Shown here: positions 1 through 9,710 of the stretch, in pieces
Position numbering within the stretch: position 1 is the first letter of the stretch
Layout: each line of letters starts with the position of its first letter
NCBI GenBank assembly: GCA_018266875.1
Contig: JAFDZR010000008.1
Location: 1 to 62,705, forward strand
Source of the DNA: Bacteroidota bacterium
GTDB taxonomy: Bacteria; Bacteroidota; Ignavibacteria; Tepidaquicellales; Tepidaquicellaceae
Direction of reading: 5' to 3'
DNA: 62,705 nucleotides
The notes under the pieces: generated by a model
The model's input: only the letters and a program-made list of their open reading frames with translations
Databases searched by the model: none
What the model was told of the DNA's origin: nothing
Position numbers and translations under genes: made by a program

Positions 1-24
1 CAAAAATATTTTGGACAGCACTGA
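1..24 (+). repeat. Outer end of an inverted-repeat element (partial)
   Basis: Positions 9-24 read TTTTGGACAGCACTGA. This closely matches the outer end of the MITE-like element at 62324-62661 (the reverse complement of its left end reads TTTTGGACAGTATTGAC) and the element end at 36221-36237. The match stops where the sorting-domain reading frame begins (position 25), so an element of this family probably lies mostly left of the window and interrupts the gene. Confidence 0.5.
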
Positions 25-198
25 TTGAAAGTCTATAATACTTCAGGAAAAGAAGTTGCGACTTTGGTAAATGAAAATGTAAGCGCAGGATATCATACAA
101 TAAACTTCAATGCTGTAAATCTATCAAGCGGTATTTATTATTACAGACTTGAATCTAACGGTGTAAGCAAAGTCATGAAAATGACATTGCTCAAGTAA
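25..198 (+). pseudogene. T9SS type A sorting-domain remnant of an interrupted secreted protein
   Basis: Reading from position 25 gives the last 57 residues of a type IX secretion C-terminal domain. It starts at the L-K-V-Y strand, continues with GKEVATLVNE and SSGIYYYRL, and ends K-M-T-L-L-K before TAA at 196-198. An in-frame TGA at 22-24 closes the frame upstream, and the DNA before it looks like the end of an inverted-repeat element rather than the expected NYPNPFNP part of the domain. The gene body is therefore either cut off by an insertion or lies beyond the element. In intact family members this domain directs export by the Por machinery and surface attachment. Which protein it belonged to cannot be told. 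Confidence 0.65.
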
Positions 199-223
199 TT
201 TTTCAAAATTTAAATAGTTATTA

Positions 224-257
224 AAAACGCCGGGAAGAAATTTCTTTCCGGCGTTTT
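224..257. terminator. Bidirectional-looking terminator hairpin
   Basis: AAAACGCCGG... pairs with ...CCGGCGTTTT over 17 bp with a single G-T mismatch and essentially no loop. It follows the sorting-domain stop codon at 198 by 25 bases and has T-rich flanks. Confidence 0.75.
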
Positions 258-690
258 GCATTTTGGTTTATTGAATTTAAAACACATTGTAGTTTAATCA
301 AACTATTATATTTATCTGAAGCATGTATTTTTAAGATCCGTGAATTTGTTATTTCAAGTATTACGCTGTTTTGTTTCATGACAACATGGCTGACTCTTTT
401 CTGTTGAGATCCAGGAGACGGCAGCCTCATTAATAATGATGTATTCAATTTTGAATAAGGTTATATTCCTATATATAAATGGTGAAGGAACATTTAATTT
501 GATTATACTACTATTGTTGATTATTATGCGTTTAATTTTACAAGAAAAATTATTCCATACAAGCAATTTCAAATTTAGAATTTCGAATGTCAAATACTTA
601 ATTCTTGATTCTTAATCCGTTTTTGATGTCAAATAAACTAATTTGTATATTAAATTTATTTTGCTGAATTTGCAGATAAAATTAATCAGC
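258..690. other. Non-coding, AT-rich upstream region
   Basis: I see no gene here. Around 567-600 lies a tract of the CAAATTT/GAATGTCAAAT type that recurs after many genes in the window. The upstream region of the metallophosphoesterase gene lies here, but no clear promoter was recognised. Confidence 0.5.
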
Positions 691-1860
691 ATGAAAATTA
701 TTTTCTCTTTGCTTTTTCTGGCAGCTGCTTTTTGTTCTGTATTTTCCCAGACTCCTTTATATAAATTTGCTTCGATCGGCGATTACGGGAAAGACGGCGC
801 TAATGAACAGGCAGTATCTGATCTTGTAAGAAGCTGGAGCCCGGATTTTGTAATTACACTTGGTGACAATAATTATGAGAACGGTGCTTCAAGTACTATT
901 GATCTGAATATCGGCAAGTATTATCATGAGTTTATTTATCCTTATACGGGTAGTTACGGTCAGGGAGATACTGTAAACAGATTTTTTCCGAGTCTCGGCA
1001 ATCACGACTGGAATACCGCCGGAGCTGTCCCTTATCTTAATTACTTTGCGCTTCCTAACAATGAAAGATATTATGATTTTGTTAAAGGGAATGTTCACTT
1101 TTATTCCATAGACAGCGATCCGCATGAAACCGACGGAATTGACAGTTCTTCAGTACAGGCGCTCTGGCTTAAGAACAAACTTGCCGCTTCGACTGAAAAA
1201 TGGAAGATAGTTTATTTTCATCATCCTCCTTATACTTCCGGATCCACTCATGGTCCGACACTTGCGCTTAGATGGCCTTTCAAAAGCTGGGGAGCTTCCA
1301 TTGTTATGGCAGGGCATGAACATATTTATGAAAGACTCAGCATTGATAATCTGATATATATAGTGAACGGACTAGGCGGAAAAAGTATTTACCCGATGGG
1401 AACTCCTGTTACAGGAAGTCTTGTAAGATATAATGCCGATTATGGAGCAATGCTTATGAACGTCTACAATGACAGTATCAATTTTAAATTCATAAACAGA
1501 TCAGGAAATATTATTGATAACTATACTCTTAATTCCACTGTAGTTGGAATTGCACAGACAGTTAATGAGATCCCCGGCAGCTTTAATCTGGATCAGAATT
1601 ATCCGAATCCGTTTAACCCGAACACGGTAATAAATTATTCAATGTCAGAGGGTGGATTTGTTTCGCTGAAGGTTTATGATATCCTTGGAAGAATCGTTGC
1701 CGCACCGGTAAATGAATTTAAGAGTGCCGGAAAGTATTCTGTAAATTTTTCAGGTAACGGTCTGAACAGCGGAATTTATTATTACAGTATTGAGATAACT
1801 CCGTATGAAAACGGAGGACGAAGATTTACTTACACAAGGAGAATGATTCTGCTGAAATAA
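691..1860 (+). CDS. Secreted calcineurin-like metallophosphoesterase with T9SS type A sorting domain
   Basis: A 389-residue exported phosphoesterase. The start at 691 is preferred over the in-frame TTG at 643 because it places a clean signal peptide first (MKIIFSLLFLAAAFCSVFSQ). The metallophosphoesterase signatures appear in order: GDYGKDG, LGDNNYE, GNHDWN, then HHPPY and GHEHIYERL, which supply the Asp, Asn and His ligands of the two-metal site. This arrangement resembles purple-acid-phosphatase-like phosphoesterases, with likely phosphomonoester substrates outside the cell. The last ~85 residues are a T9SS type A domain (NYPNPFNPNT, VYDILGR, SGIYYYSI, final MILLK), so it should be released or surface-anchored through type IX secretion. 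It stands alone and is followed by a good terminator. The exact substrate cannot be read from sequence. Confidence 0.9.
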   Translation: MKIIFSLLFLAAAFCSVFSQTPLYKFASIGDYGKDGANEQAVSDLVRSWSPDFVITLGDNNYENGASSTIDLNIGKYYHEFIYPYTGSYGQGDTVNRFFPSLGNHDWNTAGAVPYLNYFALPNNERYYDFVKGNVHFYSIDSDPHETDGIDSSSVQALWLKNKLAASTEKWKIVYFHHPPYTSGSTHGPTLALRWPFKSWGASIVMAGHEHIYERLSIDNLIYIVNGLGGKSIYPMGTPVTGSLVRYNADYGAMLMNVYNDSINFKFINRSGNIIDNYTLNSTVVGIAQTVNEIPGSFNLDQNYPNPFNPNTVINYSMSEGGFVSLKVYDILGRIVAAPVNEFKSAGKYSVNFSGNGLNSGIYYYSIEITPYENGGRRFTYTRRMILLK

Positions 1861-1880
1861 TATTGTTTTAATTATTTCAA

Positions 1881-1917
1881 AAAGTCCTGCAAATTAAATA
1901 TTTGCGGGGCTTTTTTT
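1881..1917 (+). terminator. Rho-independent terminator
   Basis: AAAGTCCTGCAAA (1881-1893) pairs with TTTGCGGGGCTTT (1901-1913) using G-T pairs, with a loop of 7 and a run of seven T. It lies 20 bases after the phosphoesterase stop codon. Confidence 0.8.
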
Positions 1918-2218
1918 ATATGAAAATGTCGTCATGATATTTTTAATGTGCCGTTGCAGGTGTTCCAAAAAGGTTACACTTCTAATCTTATAACTCTCTG
2001 TTCTACTCAAGTAAACTTATTGGTAATCAGCAACTGTGCAGGCGAAAATTGCAGCTTAATGATTGCAGCTCCGTCCTCGATAAATCAACGATTGTTTTCT
2101 CATATAAATTTAACTTGTTTCTATTTTTTTTTTCATAATTATGTGTAAAATAAAAAAAGATATTCCTGCCCCAAACGAGATTTTCTATAATGAATATTAA
2201 ATTTATGGCGGTGAAGAT
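1918..2218. other. Non-coding gap
   Basis: A weak open frame (1948-2148) lacks any recognisable feature and is not called. The upstream region of the next gene must lie here, but no specific promoter is evident. Confidence 0.45.
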
Positions 2219-3439
2219 ATGAAAAAACCAATATTACTAATATTCTTATATTTTCTTTCCTTTATTAATTCCGAGGCACAGTGGTATATTCAGTATCAGT
2301 CTACGGGTGTTATTTATGATATCAGGTTTATCGATAAAAATACCGGCTGGGCTTGCGGAGGAGGGATGATCTTAAAATCTACTAACGGTGGTACTAAATG
2401 GTATTCTCAGAATTTTTATGCTACTTTTAACCAGACACATCCTGTAAATGATTCTGTTATTTATGCATGCGGATATTATGTAATATATAAATCCGTTAAC
2501 GGAGGTGAAAACTGGATTGCTCTGAGAGAAGGTACAGATCAGGCGCCAATACTATACGGCTTATGGTTTATAAATGAAACCACCGGCTGGTTTTGCGGAG
2601 ACAGGGTTGCGATGAGGACGACGGACGGCGGACAGACTTTTATTGATTCAATGTTTATTGACAGTCAATTAAATGACGTTCATTTTAAAAACTATTCAAC
2701 AGGTAACATTGCAGCCTGGGGCAGAACTTATCATACTACAAATTCAGGTGCAAACTGGAATCCGGTTACATTACCAAGTCCTCTAGCAACTCCTTTTACC
2801 GAAAAAATTACATTTGTTGGAGATACAGGATGGACAGTCACTCGTGGAAGATTAGTTTATAGAACTACAAATTATGGGATAATATGGGATTCATTAGCGA
2901 GAATTCCAATTGAAATAAGTGAAACAATGATCAGTATAGAATTCGCTGATAATATGACAGGCTATGCAGGAGGATATGTAGGAAAAATATTTAAAACTAC
3001 TAACGGTGGATTTAATTGGTTTCTATCAGCACAGCATGGTGCAGGTCCTTACGGTTCAATTTACGCATATAATAGATCAATAGTCTGGGCGGTTGGTGGT
3101 CCGGGAGGAGGATATATTGTGAATACATTAAATGGAGGATTAACAAATTTATCACAAATTGAAAATTTATCTATTAGAAAGTTTGAATTAAATCAAAATT
3201 ATCCAAATCCTTTTAATCCTTCTACAAATATACAATACGATCTCCCTTCTGATAATTTTGTTACTATAAAAGTTTACAACTCGCTTGGAAAAGAAGTGAT
3301 GAGTCATATAAATGAATATAAAACAGCCGGCAGATATATTGTATCTTTCAGCGGAGCAGATCTTTCGAACGGAGTATATTACTATAAAATTAAGGCAGGA
3401 GGTTTTGAGCAGGTACGCAAGATGGTTCTTTTGAAATAA
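2219..3439 (+). CDS. Secreted YCF48/BNR-repeat beta-propeller protein with T9SS sorting domain
   Basis: A 406-residue exported protein with signal peptide MKKPILLIFLYFLSFINSEAQ. Repeats of the kind 'TGWACGGG...K(S/T)TNGG..W' occur about six times (residues ~25-310). They are typical of YCF48-like/BNR propellers, in which each blade carries an 'S/T-x-D/N-G-G-x-x-W' turn. Residues ~325-406 form a T9SS type A domain (NYPNPFNPST, VYNSLGKEV, ending KMVLLK). The role is probably an extracellular binding or adhesion scaffold. No enzymatic residues are apparent. It is transcribed alone, toward the convergent efflux operon. A related protein with the same architecture lies at 29122-30504. Confidence 0.85.
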   Translation: MKKPILLIFLYFLSFINSEAQWYIQYQSTGVIYDIRFIDKNTGWACGGGMILKSTNGGTKWYSQNFYATFNQTHPVNDSVIYACGYYVIYKSVNGGENWIALREGTDQAPILYGLWFINETTGWFCGDRVAMRTTDGGQTFIDSMFIDSQLNDVHFKNYSTGNIAAWGRTYHTTNSGANWNPVTLPSPLATPFTEKITFVGDTGWTVTRGRLVYRTTNYGIIWDSLARIPIEISETMISIEFADNMTGYAGGYVGKIFKTTNGGFNWFLSAQHGAGPYGSIYAYNRSIVWAVGGPGGGYIVNTLNGGLTNLSQIENLSIRKFELNQNYPNPFNPSTNIQYDLPSDNFVTIKVYNSLGKEVMSHINEYKTAGRYIVSFSGADLSNGVYYYKIKAGGFEQVRKMVLLK

Positions 3440-3627
3440 TTTCCTTGTCTGTAAGGTGGAAGAGTCAGGAATTTTCTTACCCCTGCGGAAATTGAAATTC
3501 TATTTCCCGCTGACATTTACCGGTCCCTCAGGTTTTCAGGTTACTCATTTGATTACAGAAAATCCGATCTCTGACTCAAAAAATTTATTTTTCGGTTTGT
3601 GTTTTCTTGTGCATACAGGTTTGAAAC

Positions 3628-6600
3628 TTATTCTGATTCATTGATATCATTTTCAGCTGATTTGATTTCTCCCGGAATGAAAACTTTTATCATAGAAGGC
3701 AGGACGATCAATAAAAGAGGAAGAGCAAAGAGAAATCCTCCGATCACTGCAATTGCCAGCGGCTGGTGAAGCTGAGCTCCGGTTCCTATGCCGAGAACAA
3801 GTGGAAGTAACGCTACAATTGCCGCAGATGCCGTCATCAGATTGGGTCTTAATCTTACGGCAATTGAATTCAGCACTGCAGACTCTTTATTCATAGTCTT
3901 TCTCGATTTTAAAAACTGATAATAAGTAAAGATCGCATTTTCCCCAACAATGCCAATGACCATGATTATTCCCGTATAACTTCCGACATTCAGCGGAGTC
4001 TTTGTGATCAGCAGAGCAAGGAAACTCCCCGCAGCTCCCATTACCGCCAGTAAAATTATTATGAATGAAATAAATATCTGTCTGAAAAGAAACAGCATTA
4101 CAATAAATACAAGAAGAGATGCGGTGATTAATATAAGAAGTAATTCTTTAAATGCTTTCTGCTGCTCTGCATATGATCCTCCGTATTCAATGTGAAATCC
4201 TGTCGGAAGATTTATCTTTTCTTTTAAAGCCGCCTGAATGTCTTTTAATGTGCTGCCGAGATCTCGGTTATTCAGACGCGCTGAAATAACTCCTATCATC
4301 TGCTGATTCTCACGGTCAATTTCCGCCGCGCCTTTTTCAATTTCAATGTCAGCAACACTGCTCAGCGGTTTGAAAGCACCATTCGGTAAAAGGATAACAT
4401 TATTCTGAAGAGAGTGAACGGAAGTATTTAATGCATCCGGATATATCATTCGGATATTTACCTGCTGTTCCTTATCTGTGAAACTGCTTATGACAGATCC
4501 TTCGATCTGCGTCTGAACCTGAAACTGAAAATCTGCAGGAGTAACTCCCAGCTGAGCCAGCAGAGCTGCATCCGGCTTTACCAGTATATCAGGACCTGCA
4601 AGAATTATCCCGTCAAATACATCTGCCGTTCCGTCTACGCCTGATACAATATCAGCAATATTCCTGGAAATGCTTTCTATGCTGTCTTTATTATTTCCGA
4701 ACAGTTTTATTTCTATCGGCTGAACAGAGCTCATCAGATCTCCTAGTATGTCTCCTATAACCTGTCCGAAATCCACTCTCAGTTGCGGCAGTGTGGACTC
4801 TATCTGCGTCCGAATCTCATTTGAAACTTCTTCGGTGGATTTTGTTCTGTCCTTTTTTAACTGGATCAGATAATCACCGCTGTTTGGTTCTGTAATAAAA
4901 AATCCCATCTGCGTCCCGAGTCTTCTGGAAAACTTTTCAACTTCCGGCTGATCCTTTAAAATATTGTCAACCTGCTTAAGCATTCTGTCAGTCTCCTCAA
5001 GGTTTGTTCCGCTTGGGCTGTTGAAGTCAAGGACAATGCTTCCCTCATCCATGTCAGGAAGAAATCCTGAAGGTAGTCTTCCCGGGATCTGCCACAGGAT
5101 CAGAATGCATGATGCTATGAATATAAAAGATATATAGGGACGCTTCACGAAAAATGATATCCAGCCGGTACTGTTTTTAATAACGGCATGGTCTTTTTCT
5201 TTGAATGGTAAAAACAAAAACAAAGTTGGAAGCAGTATCCAGGTTACTATGAATGAAGATGTAAGCGTAATGATCATTGTAAGAGCAAGTACTTTAAAAT
5301 AAGCTCCCGCAACACCGGTCATTAGAATAAAGGGAATGAAAATTACAATTGTACTCAGAGAAGAACTTATCATTGCAGGAAAGAGATACCGTATTGATGC
5401 GGTTATAATTTCCGCAATCGGTTTTCCGGGATTTTCTTCACGCATCCTGTGTATCTGTTCCACTACTATTACCGCATCATCAATCATCAGTCCCACCGCC
5501 GCGGCAAGCGCTCCCAATGTCATAATGTTAAATGTGTATCCGACTGTATATAATATTACAAGAGTAAGGGAAAGCGTAAGAGGTATTGTAAGTAAAACAG
5601 CTATACTTGTGGATACAGATCTTAAAAATAGAATAACGACAATGATGGATAACAGCAGACCAACCCATAGAACGTCCTCTATACTTTTTATGCTGTCATT
5701 AACAAAATCCGCCTGCTTGTAAAACGGAATAAGCTTTACGTCTTTCGGAAGTATTGATGAAAGTTCCGCCATTTTCTTTTCAACTCCCTGAGTAACATCA
5801 ATCAAATTGGCATCCGGCTGTTTCAGAATGGCTATTAACGGAACATCTTTTCCGTTGGCGTTTATTCTTACATATTCTTTCTCTTCATTTATTTTGATCT
5901 CAGCTACATCGTTAAGAGTGATAAGACGGTTTGGGGAATTAATTATGATCAGGTCCTGAAGTTCGGATAATCTGTCAACAGCATTATCGGTAAGTATAAG
6001 ATATAACCTGTCATGATCGTTTATGTATCCGTTTGAATAAAGAATATTTGACTGGACAACGGCAGTTTCTATCTGAGCAGGTGTAATTCCAAGATTTGTA
6101 AGCTTATCAGGATTCAGGATTATCTGATATTCCTTTGTCTTCCCGCCGGTGACTGCAATGTCTGAGATACCTTCCACTGATGCAAGAAACGGTTTAACCT
6201 GATACAGTGCAATTTCCTTCAATGAGATCTGCGATCTGTTTCCTTCGATTGAATATCCCATAATGGGTAGTATCGAGGGATTCATTTTTTCCACGGTTAT
6301 TCCGATTCCCTGCGGAAGAGTATTCTGCACCTCATTTATAAGCCCCTGAATCTGTGTCCGCGCTTTATCCACATCTGCATTCCAGTCAAGGAAGACGGAG
6401 ATCTCACAGCTTCCTCTTGAAGTTGCACTTCTGATATAAGAAAGACCTTCCGTTTTTCTGATTATATTTTCAAGCGGAACTGTAACCGTGGTCATCATTT
6501 TGTCTATCGGCTGTTGTCCCGCATCCACTATTATTTTTATTTTCGGGAATGTAATATCCGGAAACAAACCGGTCTTCAGATTGGAATAAGCAAAATATCC

Positions 6601-6666
6601 GCCCATAATAAGGAGGACTGCCAGCGCAAAAAAAGGAAATTCATATTTCTTATAAAATCCTGTCAA
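3628..6666 (-). CDS. RND-family efflux permease
   Basis: A 1012-residue inner-membrane pump of the AcrB/CzcA superfamily, which exports substrates by proton antiport through a trimer. The layout is classic: TM1 near the N-terminus (residues ~11-30), a large periplasmic loop starting with GLFPDITFPK, TM2-6 around residues 333-480, a cytoplasmic hinge, TM7, a second periplasmic loop, and TM8-12 to the end. TM4 has GLMIDDAVIVVEQ with two consecutive Asp (D396, D397). This pattern is usual in the multidrug (HAE) branch rather than the single-Asp heavy-metal branch, so a metal substrate is not supported. It is the last gene of a three-gene minus-strand operon, 3 bases after the adaptor gene. Likely regulated by the two-component system upstream, by position only. 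Confidence 0.93.
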   Translation of the reverse strand: MTGFYKKYEFPFFALAVLLIMGGYFAYSNLKTGLFPDITFPKIKIIVDAGQQPIDKMMTTVTVPLENIIRKTEGLSYIRSATSRGSCEISVFLDWNADVDKARTQIQGLINEVQNTLPQGIGITVEKMNPSILPIMGYSIEGNRSQISLKEIALYQVKPFLASVEGISDIAVTGGKTKEYQIILNPDKLTNLGITPAQIETAVVQSNILYSNGYINDHDRLYLILTDNAVDRLSELQDLIIINSPNRLITLNDVAEIKINEEKEYVRINANGKDVPLIAILKQPDANLIDVTQGVEKKMAELSSILPKDVKLIPFYKQADFVNDSIKSIEDVLWVGLLLSIIVVILFLRSVSTSIAVLLTIPLTLSLTLVILYTVGYTFNIMTLGALAAAVGLMIDDAVIVVEQIHRMREENPGKPIAEIITASIRYLFPAMISSSLSTIVIFIPFILMTGVAGAYFKVLALTMIITLTSSFIVTWILLPTLFLFLPFKEKDHAVIKNSTGWISFFVKRPYISFIFIASCILILWQIPGRLPSGFLPDMDEGSIVLDFNSPSGTNLEETDRMLKQVDNILKDQPEVEKFSRRLGTQMGFFITEPNSGDYLIQLKKDRTKSTEEVSNEIRTQIESTLPQLRVDFGQVIGDILGDLMSSVQPIEIKLFGNNKDSIESISRNIADIVSGVDGTADVFDGIILAGPDILVKPDAALLAQLGVTPADFQFQVQTQIEGSVISSFTDKEQQVNIRMIYPDALNTSVHSLQNNVILLPNGAFKPLSSVADIEIEKGAAEIDRENQQMIGVISARLNNRDLGSTLKDIQAALKEKINLPTGFHIEYGGSYAEQQKAFKELLLILITASLLVFIVMLFLFRQIFISFIIILLAVMGAAGSFLALLITKTPLNVGSYTGIIMVIGIVGENAIFTYYQFLKSRKTMNKESAVLNSIAVRLRPNLMTASAAIVALLPLVLGIGTGAQLHQPLAIAVIGGFLFALPLLLIVLPSMIKVFIPGEIKSAENDINESE

Positions 6667-6669
6667 TTA

Positions 6670-7608
6670 TCATTCTCCTTTCTGAATTTTTACTGTTGCA
6701 GAATCCGGGAGCTCGTATGCTCCGTCAACAATTATTCTGTCTTCAGATGTGATCTTGTCTGAAATGACCTGTATCACTGTGTCGTTCTGAGTGCCCGTAA
6801 ATACAGGGATCCTGACAGCCATTGAATCGTTTTCCAGTTTCATTACCCAGAATTCTTTCTGTTCCTCGTCAGTCTGCACAGCTTTTACCGGCAGTGTCAG
6901 CACGTTTGCTTTCTGATCCACAGCAATCCTGACAGTAACGAGCAGATTTTCCGGTAGGGAATAGTCAGCTAAATTTATCAGATAGACCTGAGACAATGTA
7001 ACCGGATCTACGGTCGGCATTGAATTTGAAATCGAAGAGATTATGGATTTTCCGTCAGGCAATAATATTTCAACGCGTTTCCCGTTTGAAATAAAATTAT
7101 GGAATTCATACGGAACATTCAGATTCAGCACAAGGGAACCGGGTTCAAGCACAGTTGCGATCAAATCTCCTTCATTTACATAATCCCCTGAAAGTACATT
7201 GATTACCGAGATTATTCCTGACGCATTTGATTCAACGGGAAGCGGAACCTGAAATTTCTGAAGTGAGGAATCAGTGTCAGATAAATTCCTGAGCGCACGC
7301 TGTTCCTTTGTGACAATTTCACAGAACACAGATCCGGTCTGAATGTAATTTCCGGGTCTGAAATTTATTCCTGTTACATAACCGGTTTGAGTGGCGCGGA
7401 TATTATCTTTCTTCTGAAACTGCGTAACGCCGTTAAACTGCATGTATTCGGAGACTGTGTTGCGTTCAGGTCTTGTAAGCGTTACCTGTACTCTTACTTC
7501 AGGATCAGTCTGCGCTGTATCATCAGAATTACTGCAGGATGAATTTACAGCGGCGGAAACAAGTGTCAGGAAAAAATAAATTACATAAAGATTTTTTTTA
7601 AATATCAT
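6670..7608 (-). CDS. RND periplasmic adaptor (membrane fusion) lipoprotein
   Basis: A 312-residue adaptor bridging the RND pump and the outer-membrane channel. A lipoprotein signal peptide ends at the lipobox N-S-S-C (around residue 24), as in many AcrA-type adaptors. The barrel-sandwich (lipoyl-like) halves are visible as 'IRATQTGYVTGINFRPGNYI' and 'ESNASGIISVINVLSGDYV', with an unusually short hairpin between them (about 30 residues). Beta-barrel and membrane-proximal segments follow. It sits between the channel gene (3-base gap) and the pump gene (3-base gap), so the three are surely co-transcribed. The short hairpin suggests limited direct contact with the TolC-like tip. Confidence 0.9.
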   Translation of the reverse strand: MIFKKNLYVIYFFLTLVSAAVNSSCSNSDDTAQTDPEVRVQVTLTRPERNTVSEYMQFNGVTQFQKKDNIRATQTGYVTGINFRPGNYIQTGSVFCEIVTKEQRALRNLSDTDSSLQKFQVPLPVESNASGIISVINVLSGDYVNEGDLIATVLEPGSLVLNLNVPYEFHNFISNGKRVEILLPDGKSIISSISNSMPTVDPVTLSQVYLINLADYSLPENLLVTVRIAVDQKANVLTLPVKAVQTDEEQKEFWVMKLENDSMAVRIPVFTGTQNDTVIQVISDKITSEDRIIVDGAYELPDSATVKIQKGE

Positions 7609-7611
7609 GAT

Positions 7612-8904
7612 TTACCAGTTTAAATAATTGTATTGATTGATGAGCTGCCATAATGAAATTCTGGCATTAAGCAAATTTTGATTTGTCAGAACATAATCCT
7701 CGATTGCTTTAACATATTCAAGCGCTGACGTCTGTCCGCTGATGAGTTTATTCCGCAGAATATTCAGCAGTAGTTCCTGTTTTGTGATCTGCGCTTGGTT
7801 GAGAGAAATCGTTTCTTCTGTCATTTTGATTTGGCTGTTCAGGCTCTTAAGACTGTTTGTTACATTTGAGATCTCCTGCTTTCTGCTTATTCCGAGAGTG
7901 TCAAATGCAATCATGTTCTGCTGGATCTGTATTTCTTTCTGATTGCCGTTGAAAATGGGAACGTTCAGATGTAATCCGATACTTGTTCCGAAATTATGAA
8001 GCGCATTGGAAGGATCCGTTGTCCGTAAACCAATATTGCCGTAAAGATTAAGCTGAGGGTTGTTGTTTAATTTTATAACTTCCTGCTCGGCTGCAAGGCT
8101 CAGACTGTCCGCTCTGTATCTTTCGAGAAAGCTGAAGGAAGTGACCGGCTGAAGCTGTATAATTACAGGTTCTTTAAGTTCATATTGCGCCGTATCCCCG
8201 ATTACGCAAAGATTATTCAGCTGATTGAATGCTTCGGATAATAACTGTTTCTGCTGCTGCTGTTCTATTACTTTTGAATTCAGTTCAATGTCCAGCAGAA
8301 GATAATCGCTTTGCTGCATTATTCCTTTTCGGGCAAGGGATTCAGCCAGTATTTTTCTGTCTTCAACCAGTTTTATTATCCTGTCAAGATATTTTATCTG
8401 TTCCTGAATGCTGAAAGTGTTTAAGAATTGTTCTCTTACCTGCTTCTCAATGTCATGTAAAATCTGTCTGTCCGAAATAAGTAAAAGATTATTCTGAATA
8501 CTGTTCTGTTCGGTCAGCGCATTTGTGATACTTTTATTAAGCAGCGGAACATCTGCATTCAGCAGTGCCTCATATAAGCCTCCGTTTGAAATCGAAGGAT
8601 CATAACCGTACGCATTCAGATCAGGATTTGGCGTGATGCTGATAAAACGACCGTTATTGTTGAAGTAGGGAGCGAATAGATAATCGGATGTAAAATAAAC
8701 CTGAGGTTTTCTGTTCTGCGCAAATATCAGATCGTTCTGAAGAAGGTTTATTTTTCTCAACCTCTCGTTCTGTTTTATGGAAGGATTATTCTGCTGTGCC
8801 TTATTAACATAGTAAGAAAGATCTTTGATCTGCGCATTCAGAGTCAATGCTGATAAAGACATGATAAGAATAAACATCAACAACCTTAATGTAAATATTT
8901 TCAT
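7612..8904 (-). CDS. TolC-like outer-membrane efflux channel
   Basis: A 430-residue outer-membrane efflux protein of the TolC family. It has an N-terminal signal peptide (MKIFTLRLLMFILIMSLSALTLNAQ) and then two long helical repeats: residues ~30-220 with 'YVNKAQQNNPSIKQNERLR', and ~240-430 with 'SLAAEQEVIKLNNNPQLNLYGNIG'. Both carry the N-P-x-[LI] turn typical of the family. It is first in the channel-adaptor-pump operon. The terminator at 8974-9008 separates it from the upstream PepSY-like gene, so it probably has its own promoter in 8905-8973. Confidence 0.9.
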   Translation of the reverse strand: MKIFTLRLLMFILIMSLSALTLNAQIKDLSYYVNKAQQNNPSIKQNERLRKINLLQNDLIFAQNRKPQVYFTSDYLFAPYFNNNGRFISITPNPDLNAYGYDPSISNGGLYEALLNADVPLLNKSITNALTEQNSIQNNLLLISDRQILHDIEKQVREQFLNTFSIQEQIKYLDRIIKLVEDRKILAESLARKGIMQQSDYLLLDIELNSKVIEQQQQKQLLSEAFNQLNNLCVIGDTAQYELKEPVIIQLQPVTSFSFLERYRADSLSLAAEQEVIKLNNNPQLNLYGNIGLRTTDPSNALHNFGTSIGLHLNVPIFNGNQKEIQIQQNMIAFDTLGISRKQEISNVTNSLKSLNSQIKMTEETISLNQAQITKQELLLNILRNKLISGQTSALEYVKAIEDYVLTNQNLLNARISLWQLINQYNYLNW

Positions 8905-8973
8905 TTAAATTTTTTTAATACTTATTTATCAGAATTTATTTTTATCGCGTGAGGAAATCCGACAATTCACTAA

Positions 8974-9008
8974 AACGCCGGGTCCCTTTTTAAATATGAT
9001 CCGGCGTT
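8974..9008 (-). terminator. Terminator of the PepSY-like gene
   Basis: AACGCCGG (8974-8981) and CCGGCGTT (9001-9008) form an 8-bp stem with a 19-base loop. Read on the minus strand it is followed by TTTTAG. It separates the PepSY-like gene from the efflux operon. Confidence 0.65.
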
Positions 9009-9076
9009 ATTACCGATTTACACTGTTACTTTTGATACTAACTGCTTTAAGGAATATTTCATTATACCGGAACAGG

Positions 9077-9493
9077 TTATTTAACTGCAGATCCGTCTTC
9101 TTTATAAACTACTTCTTTTTTCTTCCTGCCTGAGATCAGGTCAGCTTCATAATGTATGTCCCTGTTTGAGTATTCAATCTTTGCTGCTCCTGATATTTTC
9201 CATTTAGGGTATTGTTTTTCGATTGAAGCCGTAACGGCGGATGGAAGCTGAGTTACAGGAATTTCAGATTCTGTTTCTTCCCATGTTCCGTCACTGCTGA
9301 AGTTTGCGCTTAGTTTAGTTGAATTCACCGTAAATTCAGCTTCCCATGTTTTCGAATTTTCTTTTCCCCATTTTACCTTTGTAACATCCGGGAATTTCTT
9401 TTCAAACGCTTTCTTTACTGCTTCCGGCGGCGTGCTTCCGAATGCCCATGCTGATGAAAGCATGATCGTCATTGCCAAAATTAAGATTTTCAT
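9077..9493 (-). CDS. Periplasmic PepSY-like domain protein
   Basis: A 138-residue exported protein with signal peptide MKILILAMTIMLSSAWAFG and two tandem PepSY-like units. Each begins with a 'P..V..AFEKKFPDV..VKW' type helix-strand and ends in a 'YEADF/YEADL' strand (residues ~22-85 and ~86-138). It matches the putative beta-lactamase-inhibitor-like PepSY-like family common in Bacteroidota, which often sits beside two-component systems. The neighbours fit: a histidine kinase/response regulator pair lies immediately upstream on the same strand and an RND efflux operon downstream. It could be a periplasmic sensor accessory or a target of the regulator. No catalytic function is expected. Confidence 0.85.
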   Translation of the reverse strand: MKILILAMTIMLSSAWAFGSTPPEAVKKAFEKKFPDVTKVKWGKENSKTWEAEFTVNSTKLSANFSSDGTWEETESEIPVTQLPSAVTASIEKQYPKWKISGAAKIEYSNRDIHYEADLISGRKKKEVVYKEDGSAVK

Positions 9494-9710
9494 TTTATTA
9501 TAATTTAAATTTTAGAAAATTTTGTTTCATTCACTCCGTTAAAGAGGTTGTAATTATTATTCTATATTTTTTATTTAATAATTTTCCGGAATTTGATCTC
9601 CGCATCCTGCAACTGTTTTTTTGATATGTACTAAATTAAGCACTGGAGATGAAAACGGGATGAAAACGAAATGAATTTTTTTAAAAAAATGAAATGAATT
9701 TTACGGGAAG

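Noticed and set aside
1948-2148. 66-codon plus-strand frame
   Set aside because: Cys/Asn-rich low-information translation, no ribosome site, no recognised feature; likely chance.
3628-6666. Heavy-metal (CusA/CzcA) efflux assignment
   Set aside because: TM4 has two adjacent Asp (D396, D397) as in multidrug pumps, so a metal-specific call is not supported despite the Cus-like regulators.
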